A DNA stretch of 6,453 nt from an uncultured Eubacteriales bacterium (GTDB lineage Bacteria; Bacillota; Clostridia; Oscillospirales; QAKW01). Below are positions 1-4,731 of this stretch, piece after piece (the first letter of the stretch is position 1; each line of letters starts with the position of its first letter). Made by a program: the position numbers and the translations under genes. The notes under the pieces are model-generated. The model made no database searches and had not been told where the DNA came from. It worked only from the letters and a program-made list of their open reading frames with translations. The stretch is taken from NCBI GenBank assembly GCA_902492505.1, contig CABULU010000060.1, positions 1 to 6,453 on the forward strand. The letters run 5' to 3'.

Positions 1-461
1 AGAGTTATAAAAACTTTATCAGCCTTATGAACATAAATGGGTGCAGTAGAATCGTTTGTTATTTCTACACCGTTCAGCACAAGACGTACCTTATCCGTAT
101 CACCCGCATCAACTGTTATCTGTCCGTCCGAAAGACTGCCGATTATAATATAGGTGCCGGCGCTCTTTATAGTTACAGTGCTGTCGGAAACAAGAAGAGT
201 ATCACAGTTACTTTCTATTTTACCGTCTGAAAGAGTTATTTGATATCCGCCTGTATATTCGTTATCCCTGTCGCTTTCCGAAAACATTTTATCAGCGTCC
301 AGCTTAGCTGTTTGATTTTCTCCTGACGTGTTATCTACCGCAGTATTGTCTTGCAGGCTTGAAGTATTCTGTATACCTATTGACGGTGTTTTTGCGGAAC
401 AGCCGGTATAAGTTACGGCAACACACGCTGTCAGCAGAACACAAACTATTCTTTTAACCAT
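1..461 (-). CDS. Cthe_2159-family carbohydrate-binding lipoprotein, N-terminal part (cut by window edge)
   Basis: The reading frame opens at an ATG (459-461) and stays open to the left edge, giving 153 complete residues; the C-terminus lies outside. Residues 1-21 form a lipoprotein signal: K3-R4, a hydrophobic stretch, then a lipobox-like Y-T-G-C with the lipidated cysteine at C21. The tyrosine at -3 is unusual. A low-complexity polar linker (about 22-55) follows, then a region (about 56-153) resembling the start of the Cthe_2159 / DUF4353 domain: DADKMF, ITLSDG, SAGTYIIIGSLSDGQ, DTDKVRLVLNGVEIT, APIYV and ADKVFIT. The founding member, from Clostridium thermocellum, is a calcium-containing beta-helix that binds cellulose and acidic polysaccharides. 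By inference this is a membrane-anchored surface protein that binds glycans; ligand and enzymatic activity are unknown. GAAGG at 469-473, seven bases from the ATG, supports the start. It appears to be transcribed separately from the upstream kinase-like gene because a strong terminator lies between. Confidence 0.85.
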   Translation of the reverse strand, partial: MVKRIVCVLLTACVAVTYTGCSAKTPSIGIQNTSSLQDNTAVDNTSGENQTAKLDADKMFSESDRDNEYTGGYQITLSDGKIESNCDTLLVSDSTVTIKSAGTYIIIGSLSDGQITVDAGDTDKVRLVLNGVEITNDSTAPIYVHKADKVFIT

Positions 462-481
462 AATAAAACCTTCATTCTTAT

Positions 482-510
482 TTTATAATTTCCAATAAAA
501 GTATACTCAA
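482..510 (-). promoter_or_regulatory. Probable sigma-A promoter of the lipoprotein gene
   Basis: On the minus strand, TTGAGT (505-510, four of six bases of the -35 consensus) and TATAAA (482-487, five of six of the -10 consensus) are separated by exactly 17 bases. Transcription would begin near 475, leaving a very short leader before the ribosome site at 469-473, which is a weakness of this call. A second -10-like hexamer, TATACT, overlaps the -35 box a little upstream, but I found no good -35 for it. The position between the preceding terminator and the gene start fits a promoter. Confidence 0.4.
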
Positions 511-563
511 TAAAAATGAACATTTATTAAATACAGATTTAATTTCAGCTTAAAATTTATTGA

Positions 564-603
564 TAAAATAAAAATCCGGCGCACAAAATTTGCGCCGGAT
601 TTT
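564..603 (-). terminator. Rho-independent terminator after the kinase-like gene
   Basis: A perfect 13-bp inverted repeat (571-583 with 591-603) has a GC-rich core, TCCGGCGCA, and a 7-base loop. On the minus strand it is followed by TTATTTTAT, so the RNA would end in a hairpin and a U-rich tail. It begins 12 bases past the stop codon of the kinase-like gene, so it should end the asp23-fakA-kinase transcript and insulate the lipoprotein gene. The plus strand side also has a short T run but no gene uses it. Confidence 0.9.
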
Positions 604-615
604 AAAAAGCTTAAA

Positions 616-1233
616 TCAGACTTTTTCAAGATAGTTTAAAATAACCTCAACTGCATCCTTCTCGGATATTTTAGAAAGATTCAACGCAATATCATAATTA
701 TTGATATTTCCCCATTCCCGGTTAGTATAATAATTATAATAACTGCGGCGTTTCTTATCCGCCCGAGACACTATCTTTTTTGCCTCAGCCTCTGAGGTAT
801 TCTGTTCATCCATCGCCCGTTTAACTCTGTCGTTTAAATCACCGCGCAGGAATATATTGAAGCATTTTTCATTATTACGCAGGATATAGTCCGAGCAGCG
901 ACCGACAAATACACAGTTACCCTGTGCGGCCATATCACGGATTATATCCGCCTGTACCTTGTAGATTTTATCGTCGGTCAGCACGTCATCAAGCTTTACA
1001 TACGCACCGCGTGAAGAATACATGCCCATTACAACAGAATAGAGAATACTGTTTGTAGGCTTTTTTTCCACAGACTCAAAGTGTTCTTCATGTATTCCGC
1101 TCTTTTGAGAAGCAAGCGAAATAATCTCTCTGTCATAAAATTTAAAGCCCGCCTTATCTGCAAGCATTTTAGCAAACTCGTCGCCGCCGCAATAGGCTTC
1201 GCGGCTTACCGTTACGATAATTCCATCAGTCAT
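616..1233 (-). CDS. Cytidylate kinase-like family protein
   Basis: This complete 205-residue protein resembles the Cytidylate_kin2 (AAK_33-type) branch of P-loop nucleotide kinases. Family-like landmarks are the N-terminal IIVTVSREAYCGG (5-17), FYDREII (32-38), VFVGRCSDYIL (108-118), FLRGDLNDRVKRAM (128-141) and RSYYNYYTNREWGNINNYD (163-181). True cytidylate kinase (Cmk) phosphorylates CMP and dCMP, but this branch lacks a classical GxxxxGK[ST] loop and its substrate is generally unproven, so I do not assign the symbol cmk. Here the loop also deviates from the usual branch pattern SRxxGSGG: A-Y-C replaces the F/Y-G-S stretch. No signal peptide or membrane segment is seen, so it should be cytoplasmic. 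AAGGAGA at 1242-1248 sits nine bases before the ATG. It follows the fakA-like gene after 70 bases containing a hairpin but no clear terminator, so it is probably the last gene of that operon. Confidence 0.82.
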   Translation of the reverse strand: MTDGIIVTVSREAYCGGDEFAKMLADKAGFKFYDREIISLASQKSGIHEEHFESVEKKPTNSILYSVVMGMYSSRGAYVKLDDVLTDDKIYKVQADIIRDMAAQGNCVFVGRCSDYILRNNEKCFNIFLRGDLNDRVKRAMDEQNTSEAEAKKIVSRADKKRRSYYNYYTNREWGNINNYDIALNLSKISEKDAVEVILNYLEKV

Positions 1234-1265
1234 GAATAAAATCTCCTTTCTATAAATATTTATTT

Positions 1266-1293
1266 ACTCAGCCGCCGTAGACCGCGACTGAAC
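1266..1293 (-). other. Hairpin between the fakA-like and kinase-like genes
   Basis: Arms 1266-1275 and 1284-1293 can form a stem of about ten pairs in the minus-strand RNA, with a core of TCAGTCGC against GCGGCTGA that includes one G-U pair, two weaker G-U pairs at the outer end, and an 8-base loop. It is followed by AAATAAATATTT, not by a U run, so it does not look like an intrinsic terminator. It may protect an mRNA 3' end or mark a processing site, which is inference. Confidence 0.45.
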
Positions 1294-1303
1294 CTTAACA
1301 AAA

Positions 1304-2917
1304 CTATTCCACCGAAAAAATATAATGATAAACAGGCTGACCGCCGGGAAGAACAATAACCTCAGCATCAGGCGCAATGCCCTCAATCAGCTCACCGATA
1401 TGCTTAGCATCAGCTTCAGTAACATTTTCACCGTAATACACATTTATAAACTCTCCGCCGTCAGCAAGCATTTTTTCAAAGAGTTCTTTAACAAGCGCAT
1501 CCATCGAATCTTCGACAAAAGAGACCTTGCCCTCAACAAGACCCAAAAGCTGACCCTCGCGTATAGCCTGACCGTCAAACTCGCTGTCACGAGCGGCATA
1601 TGTGACCTGGGCCGTATGAACGGCACTCACCGCTTCACTCATAATGTTTGCCGCCTCCTGCGGCTCAAGAGAATCGTCAAAATTTAAAAGCGCCGTTATA
1701 CCCTGCGGTATTGTTTTAGTTCCGATAACAATTATATTTCTATCCGAAAGACCAACTGCCTGCTGTGCCGCCATAATAATATTTTTATTGTTCGGAAGTA
1801 CGAATACCGTCTCCGCTGTCGTCTTGTTTACGGCTGCCAGAATGTCTTCTGTGGACGGGTTCATCGTCTGACCGCCTTCTACCACAACGTCCGTGCCCAT
1901 GTCCCTGAACAGATTTGCCAAGCCATCACCTGCCGCGACAGAAACAAAGCCGTACTTTTTATCAATTTTTGGAGCTTCCGCTTTCTTTTCTTTAAACTGC
2001 TCCCGCATATTTTCAACTTTCATATTAATTAGCGAACCAAAGCGAAGCGCCTCTTCAAATGCACGACCGGGATGGTTTGTATGAACATGAACTTTTATTA
2101 TTTCTCCGTCGTCTACAACTACAACACAGTCACCGATTGACTCAAGATACTTGCGCAGCTCGCCCGAATCGCTCTTAGGTGCACTGGATTCTTTATTGAC
2201 AATATATTCGGTGCAATAGGCGTAAACTATATCCTCTTCACTTTCGAAAATATTGAACTCGGAAAAATCGGCAGGTACTTCCTCCTGAACCTCTTCGCTC
2301 GCCTGAACGGCTTTTCCGTCAAGACATAAAAGCATACCCTCTAAAATAACGACAAGTCCCTTGCCGCCGGCGTCTACCACATTCGCCTGTTTTAATACAG
2401 GAAGCATTTCGGGAGTCTTGTCAAGCGTCGCCTTTGCCTGTGAAAGATAAAAAGCAAAAGTATCGCGCGCACTGTCAGCCTTTTTTAGATTGGCCGCCGT
2501 GTTTTCCGCCGCAACCCGCGCAACGGTAAGTATAGTTCCCTCTGTCGGCTTCATTACAGCGCCGTATGCTGCTGCAACGCCTGAGGCAAAAGCTCTTGCC
2601 AAAGCCGATGAATCTGCGCTTTCCAGACCTGCAAGCCCCTTTGCAATTCCACGAAACAGCAACGACAGAATAACGCCGCTGTTACCGCGTGCGCCCTTTA
2701 AAAGCGCGGACGCGACAAGATTTGCCGTGTCCCCGACAGATTTATCATTGACGGTACGCATTGTCTTTGCGGCAGCGGAAATAGTGAGCGACATATTTGT
2801 TCCGGTATCACCATCCGGAACGGGAAATACATTGAGTGCATTTATGGAATTTTTCTGATTTTCTATATTATTTGCAGCGGATATAACCATATCCCTGAAC
2901 ATATTGCCGGTTATCAT
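1304..2917 (-). CDS. fakA: FakA/YloV family fatty acid kinase (DAK2/DhaL domain protein)
   Basis: This complete 537-residue protein has the length and layout of FakA (YloV). FakA uses ATP to phosphorylate fatty acids held by FakB (DegV-type) partners, giving acyl-phosphate for membrane phospholipid synthesis. The N-terminal DhaL/DAK2 nucleotide domain (about 1-200) shows ALNVFPVPDGDTGTNM (27-42) with Mg-binding aspartates D35 and D37, GARGNSG (75-81) and VDAGGKG (181-187). A middle domain (about 225-310) has C235 in YAYCTEY and H277/H279 in KVHVHT, matching the Cys and two His reported to bind zinc in the Staphylococcus aureus protein. The C-terminal part (about 320-537) carries EGGQTMNPST (347-356), LPNNKNI (374-380) and the closing LPGGQPVYHYIFSVE typical of the family. 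No catalytic residue appears missing. It starts 15 bases after the asp23-like stop and is probably coupled to it. No fakB gene is visible here, so the partner must be encoded elsewhere. Confidence 0.92.
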   Translation of the reverse strand: MITGNMFRDMVISAANNIENQKNSINALNVFPVPDGDTGTNMSLTISAAAKTMRTVNDKSVGDTANLVASALLKGARGNSGVILSLLFRGIAKGLAGLESADSSALARAFASGVAAAYGAVMKPTEGTILTVARVAAENTAANLKKADSARDTFAFYLSQAKATLDKTPEMLPVLKQANVVDAGGKGLVVILEGMLLCLDGKAVQASEEVQEEVPADFSEFNIFESEEDIVYAYCTEYIVNKESSAPKSDSGELRKYLESIGDCVVVVDDGEIIKVHVHTNHPGRAFEEALRFGSLINMKVENMREQFKEKKAEAPKIDKKYGFVSVAAGDGLANLFRDMGTDVVVEGGQTMNPSTEDILAAVNKTTAETVFVLPNNKNIIMAAQQAVGLSDRNIIVIGTKTIPQGITALLNFDDSLEPQEAANIMSEAVSAVHTAQVTYAARDSEFDGQAIREGQLLGLVEGKVSFVEDSMDALVKELFEKMLADGGEFINVYYGENVTEADAKHIGELIEGIAPDAEVIVLPGGQPVYHYIFSVE

Positions 2918-2928
2918 TAATGTTTTGT

Positions 2929-2935
2929 CTCCTTA
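2929..2935 (-). promoter_or_regulatory. Ribosome binding site of fakA overlapping the asp23-like stop codon
   Basis: The minus strand reads TAAGGAG, in which TAA is the stop of the preceding Asp23-family gene and AAGGAG is the Shine-Dalgarno site for the ATG at 2915-2917. The spacer of eleven bases is a little long. Ribosomes ending the first gene would sit on this site, which suggests translational coupling of the two genes. Confidence 0.75.
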
Positions 2936-3283
2936 GTTTGTCTTCATTGCGTCAATATAGACGTTTACCTTTTTGACCTTGAAACCGGTCATTTTTTCAA
3001 CGATATACTTTACCTCTTTTGCAATACTTCCGGAGATTGCGGGCAGATTTATACCGTAGCTTACGATAATGTGAACATCAATTATAAGGTTATCGCCTTC
3101 AGCCGTAACCTTAACGCCCTTATCATAATTTTCCTTTTTAAGCAGTGAGACAATCCCCTCAGCTGTATTTTTCGATGCCATTCCGACAACGCCGTAACAG
3201 TTATTGATTACATTTCCGACAATATTGGCAAACACTGTCTGAGAAATAGTTATTTCGCCGTTATGGTTTTTTAATTCCAACAC
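2933..3283 (-). CDS. Asp23/Gls24 family envelope stress protein (YloU-like)
   Basis: This 116-residue soluble protein belongs to the Asp23/Gls24 (DUF322) family. Characteristic features are the start GEITISQTVFANIVGNVINNCYGVVGM (about 9-35) and the second half with VHIIVSYGINLPAISGSIAKEVKYIVEKMTGFKVKKVNVYID (about 70-111). In Staphylococcus Asp23 is an abundant membrane-associated protein linked to cell-wall stress; the Bacillus paralogue YloU lies beside yloV (fakA), and the same pairing is seen here. Its biochemical role is not known. The protein has no signal peptide or transmembrane helix and lacks the long acidic tails of some family members, so it is a minimal single-domain form. The start is GTG (3281-3283), chosen because an excellent AAGGAGG lies eight bases upstream. 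The gene is the first of the asp23-fakA-kinase unit and is preceded by two promoter-like sequences. Confidence 0.9.
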   Translation of the reverse strand: MLELKNHNGEITISQTVFANIVGNVINNCYGVVGMASKNTAEGIVSLLKKENYDKGVKVTAEGDNLIIDVHIIVSYGINLPAISGSIAKEVKYIVEKMTGFKVKKVNVYIDAMKTN

Positions 3284-3291
3284 TTTGAGTT

Positions 3292-3298
3292 CCTCCTT
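3292..3298 (-). promoter_or_regulatory. Ribosome binding site fixing the GTG start of the asp23-like gene
   Basis: A full AAGGAGG lies eight bases upstream of GTG at 3281-3283. The second codon is TTG, which could also start, but at eleven bases it is less well placed. No ATG in this frame lies nearby, so GTG is the best start. Confidence 0.8.
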
Positions 3299-3361
3299 AA
3301 ATCACTTAATTTAAATAGGCTTTGAAATATACAAACCGCTTTCAAAAAATATACGGACTGC

Positions 3362-3390
3362 ATTATAAACAAAGTAAAAATGGTTATCTA
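3362..3390 (-). promoter_or_regulatory. Sigma-A promoter of the asp23-fakA operon, proximal (P2)
   Basis: On the minus strand, a perfect TATAAT (3362-3367) is preceded at 17 bases by TAGATA (3385-3390, four of six of the -35 consensus). Transcription would begin near 3355, giving a leader of about 70 bases. The leader contains a weak AT-rich hairpin, TTTGAAA (3340-3346 on the minus strand) with TTTCAAA (3321-3327), and no recognisable riboswitch. Confidence 0.55.
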
Positions 3391-3395
3391 CTGTA

Positions 3396-3423
3396 ATTAT
3401 ACCATTTTTCTCTTATTTTACAA
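3396..3423 (-). promoter_or_regulatory. Sigma-A promoter of the asp23-fakA operon, distal (P1, extended -10)
   Basis: On the minus strand, a perfect TATAAT (3396-3401) carries the extended -10 motif as TGGTATAAT. The -35 is TTGTAA (3418-3423, four of six) at 16 bases, with AT-rich DNA upstream. Transcription would begin near 3389, giving a leader of about 105 bases. It is the stronger-looking of two promoters here and lies 33 bases after the dnaJ terminator, so the operon can be expressed independently of dnaKJ. Confidence 0.7.
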
Positions 3424-3455
3424 CCTTTTTTTGAAAATAAGTCTTATTACACGCC

Positions 3456-3484
3456 AAAAAGCGGACGTTTTTTCGTCCGCTTTT
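3456..3484 (-). terminator. Rho-independent terminator after dnaJ
   Basis: An 11-bp perfect inverted repeat (3457-3467 with 3474-3484) has a GCGGACG core and a loop of six A residues in the minus-strand RNA. It is followed by a short U run that is mostly part of the stem. It begins two bases past the dnaJ stop codon, which fits the end of the dnaK-dnaJ transcript. On the plus strand it is followed by TTTATTTATTT, so it could act in both directions. Confidence 0.85.
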
Positions 3485-3486
3485 AT

Positions 3487-4629
3487 TTATTTGAAAATAT
3501 TATTCAGCTTTTGGAAAAAGGATGTTTTCTTTTCAAGATTTTTATCCGTAACGGTTTCCGCAAACCTTTTCAAAAGCTCTTTTTGCTTTCCCGTAAGATT
3601 TTTCGGTATTTCCACAATCACCGTGACATACATATCACCGCGGCTTTTACTGCCGAGCTTTGGAACGCCCTTACCTTTAAATCTGAATGTGCTGTCGGTC
3701 TGAGTTCCCTCCGGCACATTATATTTAATCTTTCCGTCCAAAGTCGGCACCGTCATCTCGCAGCCCAGTGCAGCATCGGTAAATGATATCGGAATCTCAC
3801 AGTAGATATCGTTTCCGCGCCTGTCGAAAATTTTATGCGGCGCAACAGACACTGTAATATAAACATCCCCTGCGGGACCGCCGTTTCGACCCGAATTTCC
3901 CTGTTCGCGCAGCGTAAGCGTCTGACCGTTATCAATGCCGGCAGGTATCTTTACCTTTGTATTTTTACTTTCAGTCACAATACCGCCGTGGCAGTCCGGA
4001 CAGGGAGTCTTTATCCTCTTTCCGGTGCCGGAACAGGACGGACACGGACGCTGAGACTGCACGTTGCCCAAAATAGTGCGCTGTACAGAAGAAATAACCC
4101 CTCTGCCCGCGCACTGCGGACAGATTTCAAGTTCAGTGCCGCCCTTAGCGCCTGTTCCCTTACAGGATTTACATGTACAACGGCGCGTATAATGAATTTC
4201 TTTTTCGCAGCCAAAGGCCGCGTCATTAAATTCTATGTTAAGTCTCAGGTGTATATCCTCGCCCTTTGCCGGTGCGTTGGCACGGCGTGAGCCGCCGCCC
4301 ATTGTGCCGCCGAAAAACGTTTCAAAAATATCGCCGAATCCGCCAAAACCGCCGAAATCACCGAATCCGCCGGCACCTGTGCCGCCGCCTCCGTATGACG
4401 GATCAACACCGGCATGACCAAACTGGTCATAGCGCGATTTTTTCTCAGCGTCGGACAAAACCCCATATGCTTCGTTTATTTCCTTAAACTTAGCCTCTGC
4501 CTCCTTATTTCCGGGATTTAAGTCGGGGTGATATTTTTTAGCCATCTTTTTAAAAGCGCGTTTTATCTCATCGTCACTTGCGCCCTTTGAAAGCCCCAGT
4601 ACCTCATAATAATCTCTTTTTTCTGCCAT
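3487..4629 (-). CDS. dnaJ: Chaperone protein DnaJ (Hsp40)
   Basis: This complete 380-residue type I DnaJ stimulates the ATPase of DnaK and delivers unfolded proteins to it in the cytoplasm. The J domain (about 5-70) has the essential HPD at 34-36. A glycine/phenylalanine region (about 79-113) contains repeated GGFGDFGG-type segments. The zinc region (about 150-217) has four cysteine pairs: C153/C156 (CKSCKGTG), C170/C173 (CPQCAGRG), C196/C199 (CPSCSGTG) and C210/C213 (CPDCHGGI). The fourth lacks the last glycine of the CxxCxGxG pattern and looks one or more residues short, although all eight cysteines are present. Client-binding C-terminal domains follow (about 218-345). The ATG at 4627-4629 is supported by AGAGGT (4639-4644), nine bases upstream, and by the family-typical start. 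It lies downstream of dnaK in the same operon and ends at a terminator. Confidence 0.97.
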   Translation of the reverse strand: MAEKRDYYEVLGLSKGASDDEIKRAFKKMAKKYHPDLNPGNKEAEAKFKEINEAYGVLSDAEKKSRYDQFGHAGVDPSYGGGGTGAGGFGDFGGFGGFGDIFETFFGGTMGGGSRRANAPAKGEDIHLRLNIEFNDAAFGCEKEIHYTRRCTCKSCKGTGAKGGTELEICPQCAGRGVISSVQRTILGNVQSQRPCPSCSGTGKRIKTPCPDCHGGIVTESKNTKVKIPAGIDNGQTLTLREQGNSGRNGGPAGDVYITVSVAPHKIFDRRGNDIYCEIPISFTDAALGCEMTVPTLDGKIKYNVPEGTQTDSTFRFKGKGVPKLGSKSRGDMYVTVIVEIPKNLTGKQKELLKRFAETVTDKNLEKKTSFFQKLNNIFK

Positions 4630-4651
4630 ATATGTCTGACCTCTTTATACA

Positions 4652-4669
4652 GGCGGCAGAACAACCGCC
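4652..4669 (-). other. Small hairpin upstream of the dnaJ ribosome site
   Basis: In the minus-strand RNA GGCGG (4665-4669) can pair with CCGCC (4652-4656) across an 8-base loop, just before the dnaJ ribosome site at 4639-4644. The downstream arm extended to CTGCCGC (4653-4659) is also complementary to GCGGCAG in the larger hairpin at 4687-4710, so two alternative folds are possible. Confidence 0.4.
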
Positions 4670-4686
4670 CCGATATACCGTGATAT

Positions 4687-4710
4687 GCCCTGCCGCAAAT
4701 GCGGCAGGGC
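4687..4710 (-). other. Strong GC-rich hairpin between dnaK and dnaJ
   Basis: A perfect 10-bp inverted repeat (4687-4696 with 4701-4710, arm GCCCTGCCGC on both strands) closes a 4-base loop. It begins 22 bases after the dnaK stop. In the minus-strand RNA it is followed by ATATCACGG, not by a U run, so it should not be a full intrinsic terminator. A plausible role is to stabilise the 3' end of dnaK mRNA or to lower dnaJ expression relative to dnaK; this is inference. Confidence 0.65.
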
Positions 4711-4731
4711 AGCCAGGGTTATAAAACTATA

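Noticed and set aside
2490..2858. A 122-codon open frame on the plus strand opposite fakA
   Set aside because: The alanine-rich translation mirrors the alanine- and glycine-rich DhaL domain on the other strand. Nothing supports its expression.
3284..3361. A riboswitch or CIRCE operator in the asp23-like leader
   Set aside because: The only inverted repeat is a weak 7-bp AT-rich one with a 12-base loop. It does not match the CIRCE pattern (TTAGCACTC, nine bases, GAGTGCTAA) or any riboswitch core I recognise.
3835..4290. A 151-codon open frame on the plus strand opposite dnaJ
   Set aside because: It lies wholly within the conserved dnaJ zinc and client-binding regions, and its product is a low-complexity, arginine- and threonine-rich sequence typical of a shadow frame.
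4687..4710. The dnaK-dnaJ hairpin as an intrinsic terminator
   Set aside because: The stem is strong, but the minus-strand RNA continues with ATATCACGG and has no U run, and dnaJ has no visible promoter of its own, so read-through is expected.
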